DNA from: JAVJSD01 sp040219575 | GTDB taxonomy: Bacteria > Planctomycetota > Planctomycetia > Pirellulales > Pirellulaceae | DNA length: 64,000 bases | NCBI GenBank assembly: GCA_040219575.1 | Contig: JAVJSD010000141.1 | Span: 1 to 64,000 of the forward strand | Direction of reading: 5' to 3' | In this document: piece by piece, positions 1 through 8,402 of the stretch | Layout: each line of letters opens with the position of its first letter | Position numbering within the stretch: the stretch's first letter is position 1 | Program-made: the position numbers and the translations under genes | Notes under the pieces: generated by a model | The model's input: the letters and a program-made list of their open reading frames with translations, nothing else | Database searches by the model: none | What the model was told of the DNA's origin: nothing

Positions 1-80
1 ACGGCTGGAACAGCGAAACCCGCAAAGGCCTCCCCGGCCCCTGCACGCAACTCATCACCGTCGACCTGCAATCACCGTAG
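1..80 (+). CDS. Partial CDS: C-terminal 25 codons, identical to the end of the converging PPC-domain gene
   Basis: From base 3 a reading frame encodes 25 residues ending VDLQSP and stops at TAG (78-80). These residues and bases are identical to the C-terminus of the minus-strand gene at 198-2399, which converges on it. Only the tail lies in the window. If the inverted repeat is real, a second full copy of the PPC-domain gene may lie to the left; if it is an artefact, this CDS does not exist. No function can be inferred beyond that of the complete copy. Confidence 0.5.
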   Translation, partial: GWNSETRKGLPGPCTQLITVDLQSP

Positions 81-277
81 TTCCGACAGCGAGCGGCGCG
101 GCGTCAGCCCGACGTGCCCGCGAAGCGTTCAATGCGGGCCTTCATCTGGCGATGGGCTGGGCACGTCGGGCTGACGCCGCGCCGCTCGCTGTCGGAACTA
201 CGGTGATTGCAGGTCGACGGTGATGAGTTGCGTGCAGGGGCCGGGGAGGCCTTTGCGGGTTTCGCTGTTCCAGCCGT
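1..277. repeat. Perfect 119-bp inverted repeat (fold-back), arms 1-119 and 159-277
   Basis: Bases 1-119 are the exact reverse complement of 159-277, with a 39-base spacer (120-158). The arms include both coding sequence (the C-terminal codons of the PPC-domain gene) and the non-coding sequence beyond its stop. The left arm runs off the window, so the true length is unknown. Identity through coding and non-coding parts means either a very recent inverted duplication or a fold-back assembly or library artefact. Confidence 0.95.
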
Positions 278-2399
278 CGGCGACGACGAGGAAGTAGCGG
301 CCGGGCTTGTAGGACTCGGGGAAGGTGTAAGTCACCGTCGCCTCCGGCTTGCCGCCGTCGACGTTCTGCGGCGGACCGAGCGCGCACTTGAAATGCGTGC
401 CGGCGCGGTTTAACGAGAGACTGCGTTTTCCACTCTCCGCACCGTCGCCAAAGATCAGCCGCACGGGGATTGTGACGGCGTCGCCCGGCTTGGCGGTGAT
501 GTGGGTTTCGCCCGCTTCCAGGCGCAAGTCCGTGGGCCGAGCAACCACCACGCGCGAGCGCGGGCTGACGCGAAACCGGTTCGGTTGCCCCCACGTGTAA
601 TGCGTGAGCGGCTGCGCGGTGTGCTCGATCGTCCGCTCGCCGTCTCGCGCCCGGCCCACGATCGAGAAATCGTGCATTTCCCCGACCTCCGCACTCTCCG
701 GTGCGGTGATCGTCAGGAACAGCTTGTGCCCGAAGGCGTTGCTCGGTTCGCGGTAGTCCTGGAAGTAAGCCGTCGCCGTGCTGCCTCGCCAGCCTGCGGG
801 AAGCCCCTCGATGCGCAGATCGACCTCGCCTTCGAAGCCGGCCAGGCGATGCACTTCGACCACCAGCGCCGCCGTGGCGCCGGGACCGAAGACCGGCAAG
901 GCGTCGGGCCACTGAACCAGGCGGAAATCGCCCTCCGCCGGTTTGGCGGTGAGCTGATAGACGGCGGTGGGACCCGCAGCGCCGGACTGCTCGGAGACGC
1001 ACACGAAGTAGTCGCCGGAGGTCTTCGGTCGAAACGTCAAATGGCTGTCGAACGGGACGAACTCGTGCGAACACTCGCCGGCGTAAACGGCGCCGTCGTC
1101 GTTCTTGGCGACCGGTTCGCCCGCCGCGTCGAAGACTTCGATCAGCGTGTCGACGGGGGCGCGGAGGTGCTGTTGGGCGAGGATCTCCAGCAACACGCCT
1201 TGATCCTTCTCGACATGCACACGATACCAATGCTGCTGGCCGACTTGCTCGAATCGCCCACTCACGACGCCGGGAAGCGGCAGCGCGGCGGCGGCTTCAC
1301 GCGCGTGATGATTCGCGAAGACGTGCGTCGCTTCCTCGGTTCGCAACAGGGGCAATTCCACCACGCCGTCGAGCGTTATGTACTGCACGGGAAACGGCTC
1401 GTCGTCGATGGTGATGGTGCGGCGCGTTCCCGGCGGCACGTTTGGGCCCGTCAGTTCGATCTCGAGCGTCTCTCCGAGGCGGCCGCTGGTGGGAAACACG
1501 GCGGTGGGATAGGGGACGTCGCCCAGCGTGAGGCGGTAGATCATCTCCGGGAAGCCCTTGTAGCCCATGCCGCTGACGCGGGCCGTGTACCAGCCGTCTT
1601 TCGGGGCGGTAAGTTGAATCACGGGATCGAAGCCGAGGGTGTCGCCCGCTTCGGCGATCACGCTTCCCGACTCGTCGAGCAATTCCAGGCTGGTGTCGGC
1701 GAAGCCGGCGTCGTTGCGACCGAAGCCCATGGCGTCGAGCCGATGCGAGGCGACCGCCGCCACGATCGGCTGGCCGGCCTTGGCTTGAAAGCGGAAGCAG
1801 TCTTGATCCAGCGCCGGATTGACGCGGCCGTTGATAATCGTCGGCGTCGCGACTTCCTCGGCCGCCTCGAGCGTGTTGTTCTTTTCCTTCTCGATGTGCT
1901 CCGCCAGCGGGCTGACGAAGAACCAGCGGAAGTTGGTCAGCCCGGTGACGCCCCCTTTCACACGCACCATGCGGCGGCCGGCGGGCGCGTCGGCGGCGAT
2001 CTCGAAAGCGGCTTGCAGGCGGTTGTCATCCAGCAGTTTGACGTCGCGGACCGTGACGCCGGGCGGTCCGTCGATCAGCACGTCGCTCGCCCCGGCCAGG
2101 CCGTCGGCGTTGCCGGTCAGCACGACTTCGACCGTCTGGCCGCGACCGCCGCCCGCGGGATAAATCGACGTCAGCATCGTCTGCTGATAGTCCGGCGCCG
2201 CGAAGGCGACACTGGCCGACACAGCGAGCAGCAGGCCAGGCAGACAAACCGCTAATAAACGCTGATAGGACGCTAACGATTTGGAGTTTTTCCCGCTTCG
2301 ACGGGGGTGGCACTGGTGGCTTGTCCACCAGTGCTCGCGGCGGATCGAAACGCCCCATCGGCAACAGTCGTCATTCGAGTCACGCGGAGGCTGATTCAT
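198..2399 (-). CDS. Exported protein with two pre-peptidase C-terminal (PPC)-like domains
   Basis: A 733-residue exported beta-rich protein of the kind that accompanies DUF1501 and DUF1549/DUF1553 genes in planctomycetes. A hydrophobic signal segment (LLAVCLPGLLLAV..., about residues 48-68) ends in VAFA-AP. Two PPC-like beta-sandwich domains follow, roughly residues 160-290 and 375-500, each with the pattern of an asparagine/aspartate-rich entry and a terminal YxLxxxP strand. I chose the ATG at 2399, preceded by GAGGAAAC at good spacing; a TTG lies 12 bases upstream. Unusually, about 40 residues precede the signal segment, and part of that stretch is the translation of a dispersed palindromic repeat (2308-2332). 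It is the last gene of a probable minus-strand trio. Surface or periplasmic binding is inferred; no catalytic residues are recognised. Confidence 0.75.
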   Translation of the reverse strand: MNQPPRDSNDDCCRWGVSIRREHWWTSHQCHPRRSGKNSKSLASYQRLLAVCLPGLLLAVSASVAFAAPDYQQTMLTSIYPAGGGRGQTVEVVLTGNADGLAGASDVLIDGPPGVTVRDVKLLDDNRLQAAFEIAADAPAGRRMVRVKGGVTGLTNFRWFFVSPLAEHIEKEKNNTLEAAEEVATPTIINGRVNPALDQDCFRFQAKAGQPIVAAVASHRLDAMGFGRNDAGFADTSLELLDESGSVIAEAGDTLGFDPVIQLTAPKDGWYTARVSGMGYKGFPEMIYRLTLGDVPYPTAVFPTSGRLGETLEIELTGPNVPPGTRRTITIDDEPFPVQYITLDGVVELPLLRTEEATHVFANHHAREAAAALPLPGVVSGRFEQVGQQHWYRVHVEKDQGVLLEILAQQHLRAPVDTLIEVFDAAGEPVAKNDDGAVYAGECSHEFVPFDSHLTFRPKTSGDYFVCVSEQSGAAGPTAVYQLTAKPAEGDFRLVQWPDALPVFGPGATAALVVEVHRLAGFEGEVDLRIEGLPAGWRGSTATAYFQDYREPSNAFGHKLFLTITAPESAEVGEMHDFSIVGRARDGERTIEHTAQPLTHYTWGQPNRFRVSPRSRVVVARPTDLRLEAGETHITAKPGDAVTIPVRLIFGDGAESGKRSLSLNRAGTHFKCALGPPQNVDGGKPEATVTYTFPESYKPGRYFLVVADGWNSETRKGLPGPCTQLITVDLQSP

Positions 2400-2571
2400 T
2401 TGTTTCCTCAAGTGGCCCGCACGACCTCACTTGGATGCCGCTGGCACGTTGATTGAATGACACAAGTTGCCGCCGCACGAGTTGCACCGTCGCGGACACT
2501 GGTGGACAAGCCACCAGTGCCACCCGATCGGCAAGCCACCAGTGCGACAAGGCACCAGTGCCACCCGATCG
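2305..2571. repeat. Palindromic repeat family, core CACTGGTGG-acaag-CCACCAGTG, copies at 2308-2332 and 2495-2560
   Basis: The palindrome CACTGGTGG...CCACCAGTG occurs once inside the 5' coding region of the PPC gene (about 2308-2332) and as one full plus two partial copies between that gene and the DUF1501 gene (2495-2560), each followed by a shared tail, CCACCCGATCGG. It can fold into a short hairpin in either strand. Confidence 0.85.
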
Positions 2572-2579
2572 GACATCAT

Positions 2580-3926
2580 TCAAGCCAGCATGCCGCGGAT
2601 CGGCTTGCCGTTGTCGGTGACCAGGATCGGGCGGCCGTCGACGTTGCGATAGACCTTCTCGTGATCGACGCCCAGCACCGAGTAGATCGTGGCGGCCAGG
2701 TCGTGCGTGCTGTCGGCGGCGCCGAGCACGTATTCGCACTTGTCGCTGGTCTCGCCGTGCACGTGGCCTTCCATCTTCACGCCGGCGCCGCTGAAGCAGA
2801 TGCTGTTCACCTTGGGGTAGTGGTCGCGGCCGGCCAGGCCGTTGACCTTCGGCGTGCGGCCGAATTCGCCCATGCAGATCACCAGCGTCGTCTCCAGCAG
2901 GCCCCGCTGGTCGAGATCCTCCAGCAGCGCCGAGTAGGCCTGGTCGAGCTTGGGGAGCAAGGGGTCTTTCAGCTCGATGAAGTTCTTGTCGTGCGTGTCG
3001 TAGCCGTTGAACTCGACGGTCACGAACCGCACGCCGGCTTCGACCAGTCGCCGCGAGAGCAATGTCGCCTGCCCTTCCCGATGACGGCCGTAACGATCGC
3101 GAACCTTTTCCGCTTCCTGGTCGATGCGGAACGCCTCTTTCGCCGTGGGCGAGGTGATCAGGTCGTACGCCTGCCGGTAGAACGCGTTGCGGTCGGCCAC
3201 TTCGCCGCCCGACTTGTCGACCACTCGCTGCAACTGGTCGATCTGCTGCAGCATGCTTCGGCGGCGCGACAGTCGCTCGCCGCTGAAGCCTTCCGGCAGT
3301 GTGACATCCTCCACGCGGAAATCGGCGCTATTGGGATCGCTCTTGATGTGCAACGGATTGAGCGCCGAGCCGAGATACCCGGCGTGGTGATACTTGATGC
3401 CGCCCCGCGAAAGCTGCGCGAACGGCGGCATGCCGTGGCGCCAGCCGAGTTGCTCGTAGACGACCGATCCATAGCACGGATGCACCACCGAGCCGACCGG
3501 CTGCGCGTTCACGTCGGGCACCTGCGGGTGACCGGTGAGCATGAAGTGGCAGGCCTCGGCGTGCTGCGAACCGCTGTGCTCGATCGTGCGGAGTTGGCCG
3601 ATGCGGTGCATCTGCCGGGCGACCCGCGGCAGGTGCTCGCAGACGGTCAGGCCGGGGACGCTGGTCGCAATCGGTTTGAAGTCGCCGCGATACTCGGCGG
3701 GGGCCTTGGGCTTCATGTCGAACGTGTCGACGGTGCTGATGCCGCCGTCACACCACAGCAGGATGCAGCTCATGTTGTCGCGCTTCGAATCCTTCGCTTT
3801 GGCCTCCGCCTCGAGCAGGCCGGCCAGCGACAAGCCGAAAGCCGACAGCCCGCCGGCGCGCAGGAAGGCGCGGCGGCTGACGCCATCACAACGGCGCGTT
3901 CGTCGGTCGCTAAAAAAATCGAGCAT
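2580..3926 (-). CDS. DUF1501 family protein (Tat-exported)
   Basis: A 448-residue member of DUF1501, a planctomycete-rich family with the alkaline-phosphatase/sulfatase-like fold. The N-terminus carries a twin-arginine-type signal (SRRAFLRAGGLSAFGLSLAG, residues 17-36), so export in folded form is expected. The core contains CDGGISTVDTFD near residue 60, HSGSQHAEACHF (about 117-128) and GEFGRTPKVNGLAGRDHYP (about 349-367), motifs typical of the family; the last resembles the metal-site region of related phosphohydrolases. The start ATG at 3926 is the first in frame. It follows the DUF1549/DUF1553 gene by 91 bases, a gap filled by a palindromic repeat, and the two are almost certainly functionally linked. 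The biochemical role of the family is not established. Confidence 0.93.
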   Translation of the reverse strand: MLDFFSDRRTRRCDGVSRRAFLRAGGLSAFGLSLAGLLEAEAKAKDSKRDNMSCILLWCDGGISTVDTFDMKPKAPAEYRGDFKPIATSVPGLTVCEHLPRVARQMHRIGQLRTIEHSGSQHAEACHFMLTGHPQVPDVNAQPVGSVVHPCYGSVVYEQLGWRHGMPPFAQLSRGGIKYHHAGYLGSALNPLHIKSDPNSADFRVEDVTLPEGFSGERLSRRRSMLQQIDQLQRVVDKSGGEVADRNAFYRQAYDLITSPTAKEAFRIDQEAEKVRDRYGRHREGQATLLSRRLVEAGVRFVTVEFNGYDTHDKNFIELKDPLLPKLDQAYSALLEDLDQRGLLETTLVICMGEFGRTPKVNGLAGRDHYPKVNSICFSGAGVKMEGHVHGETSDKCEYVLGAADSTHDLAATIYSVLGVDHEKVYRNVDGRPILVTDNGKPIRGMLA

Positions 3927-3947
3927 GTTGCGTCCTCATGTACGACG

Positions 3948-4016
3948 GACGTCCTCGTCCGTCGAGCGGTGGTCCGTAATCTCGGTTGGCGACGGACGTC
4001 GGCGTCCGTCGTACGG
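3948..4016. repeat. Paired ACGGACGTCcTCGTCCGT-type palindromes between two operon genes
   Basis: Two related palindromes, acgacggacgtcctcgtccgtcg (3947-3969) and gacggacgtcggcgtccgtcg (3991-4011), fill the 91-base gap between the DUF1501 start and the upstream stop codon. Each can form a hairpin. No T-tract follows, so they look like dispersed repeats rather than terminators. Confidence 0.8.
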
Positions 4017-4017
4017 G

Positions 4018-6252
4018 TCAGTGATTGAAAACAAACTCGGTGCTATTGAGCAGGGTCCAAAACAGGTCCTCGAAACCGATCTGCTTCGAGGGCGCGGCGG
4101 CGACCAGTTCGACGGCCCGCGACGTCTCGGCTTCCGAAGGCCCGCGACAGAGCGTGGCGAAGTACAACTCCTCGACGATGGCCGCGTCGGATTTCTTTTC
4201 CCCCAGCAGCCGCGCCAGTCGGCCGCCGGACGAAGAGATCTTCTTGTCGATGTCGGGGCTGTTGATCAGGTGCAACGCCTGCGACAGGTCGGGCGCCGTC
4301 GACGTGGCGCACTCGCACGGATTGGCCCGCACCGATCGACCGAACGAGTCGAGAAAATACGAGGGGATCGCCGGGTCGGGCAGCGAGATGGCCCGCGTGC
4401 CCGCCGGCAGTCCGTCGAAGCTTTCCGTCACACCGGTGGCTTGATTCACGGCGTCGAGCAGCACCGCCGCCGGCAGGCGCTGGTAACGGTGATGCGTGTA
4501 GAACATGCCGTCCTGATCGCGCGTCGGCGTCACCTCGCTGGCGAGTTGGTAGATGCGCGAGTTGCAGATCGTGCGGATCAGGTGCTTCACGTCGTAGTCG
4601 TGTGCGACAAGGTCGGCGGCCAGCGCGTCGAGCAACTCGGGGTGCGATGCCGGGTTGGTGGCCCGCAGGTCGTCGACCGGCTCGACCAGCCCGCGCCCCA
4701 GGAAATACGACCAGTAACGATTGGCGATGTTCTTGGCGAAGTAGGGGTTGTCGTCGGCGGTGATCCAATCGGCCAGCAGTTTCCGCACGTCGCCGGTCTG
4801 CTCGACGTCGACCTGGTGGCCGAACACTTTCGGCTCGACGCGCATCTTGGCGCGGCGGTCGCGATTCTCCGACGTCACCGGCTTGAGCAGCTTCGCCCCG
4901 CCGTAGCGGCCGTTGTCCTGGTTGTCCTTGAGTTCGATGCGGGTGAAGAAGTTGGCCAGGCCGTAGTAATCCTCCTGGCTCCAGATTTCGTAGGGATGAT
5001 GATGGCAGCGGGCGCACTGCAGGCGGACGCCGAGGAACAACTGCGAGGTGGTCTCGGCCAACTCCTCCGGCTTCTGATCGACGTAGTAGTACGCCGTGGC
5101 GCCGTTGGAGTAGAGGCTGCCCGTCGAGGTGAGCAGTTCGCGCGTCAGCTCATCGGCCGGTTTGTTCTCGCGCATCGACTGCCGCAGCCAACCCCAGAAG
5201 GTCCACAGTCCCTTGTCGCCGACGTACCGTCGATGGACGCGCAGAAGGTCGCCCCATTTGGTCGCCCAGTGGTCGACGTACTCGCCGCGCTCGAGCAATT
5301 GATCGATCAGCTTGGCGCGTTTGTTCTCGTCGGTCGACGCCGTGAACGACTCGATCTGCTCGCGGCGGGGCATGGTGCCGATGACGTCGAGGTAGACGCG
5401 GCGGATGAAGGTCGTGTCGTCGCACAACGCGGCGGGGCGAATGCCCAGCTTGCTCCACTCGCGGGCGACGTGCTCGTCGATGTAGTTGGCGGCGGGAAAG
5501 TCGAGCGTGTCGCTCAGTTGTCCGTAGGGAACGGTGACGGGGATGGCCGCCACCGCCCCCATGTAGACGACGGTGATCGACGTGCGCCCCGGCTCGAGCG
5601 CCTCGACGCGGCCGGCGGGCGACGCCTCGGCGTACTTGTCTTCGCGCACTTCGTAGATGGCCCAGGAGGTGACGTCGCGCACCACGCCGTCAGACCAGTG
5701 GGCCGTCACGTGCAGGTCGCGATGCTGGCCCGGCTGAAGAATCACTTCGCTGGGCGTGACCTCGAGTCGCTCGATGTGCAGGTCGTCGTCGGCGGCGTCG
5801 GGCGCGCCGCGGGCGATCCACGTCCGCAGGATGCGGTGGGCTGGCTCTCCTTCACGAAAGCGAATGCCGCCGCCGTGGGGAAGTTCGCCCAGCGGCTTGC
5901 GCAGCGCCAGGCTGGCGTCGGGCGCGGCCAGCGAGAGCCGTCGGCCGCGCGCCTGTTTGACGAGCGCCTCGTAGTCGAGTTGCGGGTTGAAACCAAACAA
6001 CGAAAGCTGGAAGCCGCCGCGGCCTTGAAACGAACCGTGGCACTTGCCGCCGGTGCAGCCCGCCTTATTCAGCACCGGCATCACGTCGCGAAGGAAGTCG
6101 GTGGTGGGCGGATCGCTACGTTCGTGTTCCGCGGGCGTCGTTCGGGGACTCGGATCGTCGTCGGCCGACGCATGCGCGGCGCCCGCGGCGATCCCCGCGC
6201 AGCATATCGTCGCGCAGATCAAAGCTCGGGCGGACAATCGCGGGCGGAACAT
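4018..6252 (-). CDS. DUF1549/DUF1553 (PSCyt2-PSD1) protein with N-terminal cytochrome-like and Ig-like (Big_2) domains
   Basis: A 744-residue exported protein. In order: signal peptide (ALICATICCAGIAAGAAHA, residues about 9-27); a cytochrome-like region with CTGGKCHG near residue 59, a CX4CH spacing rather than the canonical CXXCH; a bacterial Ig-like segment (about 165-245, VTPSEVILQPGQ onward); DUF1549 (about 260-460) containing a classical CXXCH in CARCHHHP; and DUF1553 to the end. The ATG at 6252 was chosen because it opens directly into the signal peptide; the longer frame upstream has no plausible leader. It is the first gene of a minus-strand trio with DUF1501 and the PPC gene. Heme binding is plausible from the motifs but not proven, and the family's substrate is unknown. 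Confidence 0.9.
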   Translation of the reverse strand: MFRPRLSARALICATICCAGIAAGAAHASADDDPSPRTTPAEHERSDPPTTDFLRDVMPVLNKAGCTGGKCHGSFQGRGGFQLSLFGFNPQLDYEALVKQARGRRLSLAAPDASLALRKPLGELPHGGGIRFREGEPAHRILRTWIARGAPDAADDDLHIERLEVTPSEVILQPGQHRDLHVTAHWSDGVVRDVTSWAIYEVREDKYAEASPAGRVEALEPGRTSITVVYMGAVAAIPVTVPYGQLSDTLDFPAANYIDEHVAREWSKLGIRPAALCDDTTFIRRVYLDVIGTMPRREQIESFTASTDENKRAKLIDQLLERGEYVDHWATKWGDLLRVHRRYVGDKGLWTFWGWLRQSMRENKPADELTRELLTSTGSLYSNGATAYYYVDQKPEELAETTSQLFLGVRLQCARCHHHPYEIWSQEDYYGLANFFTRIELKDNQDNGRYGGAKLLKPVTSENRDRRAKMRVEPKVFGHQVDVEQTGDVRKLLADWITADDNPYFAKNIANRYWSYFLGRGLVEPVDDLRATNPASHPELLDALAADLVAHDYDVKHLIRTICNSRIYQLASEVTPTRDQDGMFYTHHRYQRLPAAVLLDAVNQATGVTESFDGLPAGTRAISLPDPAIPSYFLDSFGRSVRANPCECATSTAPDLSQALHLINSPDIDKKISSSGGRLARLLGEKKSDAAIVEELYFATLCRGPSEAETSRAVELVAAAPSKQIGFEDLFWTLLNSTEFVFNH

Positions 6253-6740
6253 TGGCAATCGGCGTGAGATCGGAGAATTGCGGAAGGCGGGAGGACGGCG
6301 CACAAGCGGCGAGCCGAACGAGGTGGGCGGCGACGGGAGGGATCCCTTGTCGCACTGCTGCCGAGTATAGCAAAAGCCCCCAGGCGGCGGCAAACTTTCC
6401 CCCGCACTTTGCACATGTACCGCGGTCGGCCGGCGAGCGGTCCGGCAATCGGAAAACTCGACGCAAGGGCGGCAATTCCTTCAATTTCGATGTAGGGGTT
6501 ACACGACAATTCTGCTACATAGCTCCACCGCGTCGGGCTAAGGGTGCGGACTCATCGTGCTGCCAGCACTGCCTGCATCGCCGGACGCCTCGTCGTTACA
6601 AGGCCTTGCGCTCGCCAAGGGGTGGAGTAACCTTCGGGTGCGCGGTTGTCCTCGAACAGAATCGGCTTCCCGGCACGGCGCTTGCGGAACATGCGTCACG
6701 GCGGGGTTGTCGCCTTATCAGTATGCAAAGGATTGGTCTC
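6253..6740. other. 488-base divergent intergenic region; no gene seen
   Basis: Lies between the starts of two divergent genes and must hold both promoters. It is GC-rich apart from a moderately AT-richer stretch near 6475-6530. I see no convincing RNA gene, repeat or terminator in it. Confidence 0.4.
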
Positions 6741-7421
6741 ATGAAGTTGCTCGCACCCGTTGGAACGCTGATCTTCTTGCTCGCCGCCGCCGCGGCGCAA
6801 GCACAAGTCGTGGGAGGTTACTCGACGCTCGGTCCGTCGCCGATCGCGTCGGCGCCGGTGTTCGACGATCAGCCGATGTACACCGCCCGCCGCATCGAAC
6901 CGACCCAACGCGCCGACACGGTCGATCGTACCGCGAGTTTGCAGCCGATCGCCGACGAACAACAGATGCGCTCGGCCGTGCTGCGGCAGGTGGGCGAAGT
7001 CGACGAGACACGGTCGGTGCTCCGTCGATCCAACCAGGGCGGCGTGATGACCGCCAATTTCCAACAGCCCTCGACGTTCACCCCCGTCGAGCAGTCGCTG
7101 CAGCCGGTGCCGATGGACGGCGCGCTCGGCGCCGAGTACTACGCCCCCACGCTGGGCGCCCGAACGGTGCCGATTCAGGCTTCGGCCGCGGTCCCGATGA
7201 CGACCAGCGGCGCGTGCTGCAATCCGTGCGTGCAGTGCTGCATGCCGGTCCAGCAGGTGAGCGCCATTCCGCAGACCGTGCTGCCGCAAACCGTGAGTGT
7301 GGCCGGGGTCCCTTCGCAGCTTCCCCCCAATCATTTCTTCGGCCGCGGAATCGTCGGCCAGCCGGTGGCCTACGTCGAGGGTCAACCGCTGCGAAACTTC
7401 TTCCGCGCCATCAGCCCCTGA
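6741..7421 (+). CDS. Small exported protein of unknown function
   Basis: 226 residues with a clear signal peptide (MKLLAPVGTLIFLLAAAAAQA, cleavage near residue 21-22). The mature part is low in recognisable motifs and rich in Q, P, V and T, with a cysteine cluster CCNPCVQCCMP near residue 155 that might bind a metal or form disulfides. The C-terminus (NHFFGRGIVGQPVAYVEGQP, about 200-220) reads like a conserved planctomycete tail but I cannot assign it. The ATG at 6741 is preceded by AAAGGA at 8 bases; an in-frame ATG at 6723 lies before that ribosome-binding site and is less likely. It stands alone between divergent and convergent neighbours. Confidence 0.75.
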   Translation: MKLLAPVGTLIFLLAAAAAQAQVVGGYSTLGPSPIASAPVFDDQPMYTARRIEPTQRADTVDRTASLQPIADEQQMRSAVLRQVGEVDETRSVLRRSNQGGVMTANFQQPSTFTPVEQSLQPVPMDGALGAEYYAPTLGARTVPIQASAAVPMTTSGACCNPCVQCCMPVQQVSAIPQTVLPQTVSVAGVPSQLPPNHFFGRGIVGQPVAYVEGQPLRNFFRAISP

Positions 7422-7497
7422 GCTGCGGGGTTGATTCGCGAATTGGTTCGATGCCGGTGTTCGCTGGGTAGCGTTGGAACCAGCCGGAGGCAGTTTT

Positions 7498-7652
7498 AAC
7501 GCAGAGACGCGAAGACGCAGAGGCGCGGGAGGCGCTGCGGGAGCCGGTTGCTTCTGCTCCGCTCCGCGATCCTGCTTCAAGAGAACGATTTTCGATTCGT
7601 CCGACGACGCCCCGCGGTGAAGGTCTCCCGCGCCTCTGCGCCTTCGCGTTTC
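7498..7652. repeat. Inverted pair of GACGCGAAGACGCAGAGGCG-type repeats
   Basis: The sequence gacgcgaagacgcagaggcgcgggag near 7505-7532 returns inverted, with a few mismatches, at about 7621-7650 (ctcccgcgcctctgcgccttcgcgtt). The arms are about 27 bases with about 90 bases between them. No gene is seen in the surrounding 7422-7751 gap. Confidence 0.75.
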
Positions 7653-7751
7653 AACCTTTACGGGCGACCGACGACGCTCCGTCCCTCAACCGAGCGGCGC
7701 GGAAAAAGACCGCGGGAAGATCAAGGAGACGAAGTGCGACCGTCGAAATGA

Positions 7752-8381
7752 TCACCGATCACTGCGCACCCTCTGCAATCGCAGCGACGGCACGCTCATC
7801 TCCAGCAGCGCGAAGCCGCCGAACAGCACCAGGCCGTAGCAAAGGTTGCCGGCCAGCGTGCCGCCGAAGAACGGGATGGCGGCGGTGTAGCAGGTCCATA
7901 GCCCGGCCAGCGTCTTGGGATAGAACGGGTAGGCCGCCCAGGCGGCGAAGTTGGTGACCAGGTAGAACATCACGGCCGACAGGATGGACAGCGTCGCCAC
8001 CGACAGCACCGAGACCCGCAGGCGGATCAGCATGCCCATCGCGACCGTGGCGGCGAAGCAGGCGTAGACCAGCGAGGTCACCAGCCAGCCGTCGGGGCCG
8101 ATGAACACGTCGGCCAGCGCCATGGCGGCCAGCGGCAAGGCCAGCGCCAACCGCCAATCGCGAATCTGCGCCCCCGCGAACAACGCCATCGCGCCGACGG
8201 GGGTGAAATTCCAAGGGTGCGGCAGCAGTCGGGCCATGGCCGCCGCCAGGATCAAGGCGGCGATCGCCAACAGCCGCATCCGCATCGAGCCGCTCATCGG
8301 CTCGAGACGGTCGAATGCCGCTTGACGCGTCGCGTAGGGATTCTCGCCTCCGCCCTGCCAGGCATTTCGGTCATTGGCCAT
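7752..8381 (-). CDS. DUF6580-like integral membrane protein
   Basis: 209 residues with about five hydrophobic membrane segments. After a charged N-terminus come LLAIAALILAAAMARLLPH, the family-typical FTPVGAMALFAGA block (about residue 59-72), and the block FYLVTNFAAWAAYPFYPK, typical of DUF6580 / putative small-molecule transporters of the ECF S-component type. The ATG at 8381 is preceded by AAGGAG at 9 bases, which fixes the start. It is 21 bases downstream of the DUF71 ATPase gene on the same strand, so co-transcription is likely. The substrate is unknown. Confidence 0.8.
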   Translation of the reverse strand: MANDRNAWQGGGENPYATRQAAFDRLEPMSGSMRMRLLAIAALILAAAMARLLPHPWNFTPVGAMALFAGAQIRDWRLALALPLAAMALADVFIGPDGWLVTSLVYACFAATVAMGMLIRLRVSVLSVATLSILSAVMFYLVTNFAAWAAYPFYPKTLAGLWTCYTAAIPFFGGTLAGNLCYGLVLFGGFALLEMSVPSLRLQRVRSDR

Positions 8382-8402
8382 CGAACGCGTCTCCTTGTCG
8401 TC

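Noticed and set aside
3535..6267. A 910-codon open frame on the plus strand
   Set aside because: Antisense to the DUF1549/DUF1553 gene, low-complexity Arg/Val/Gly composition; not a gene.
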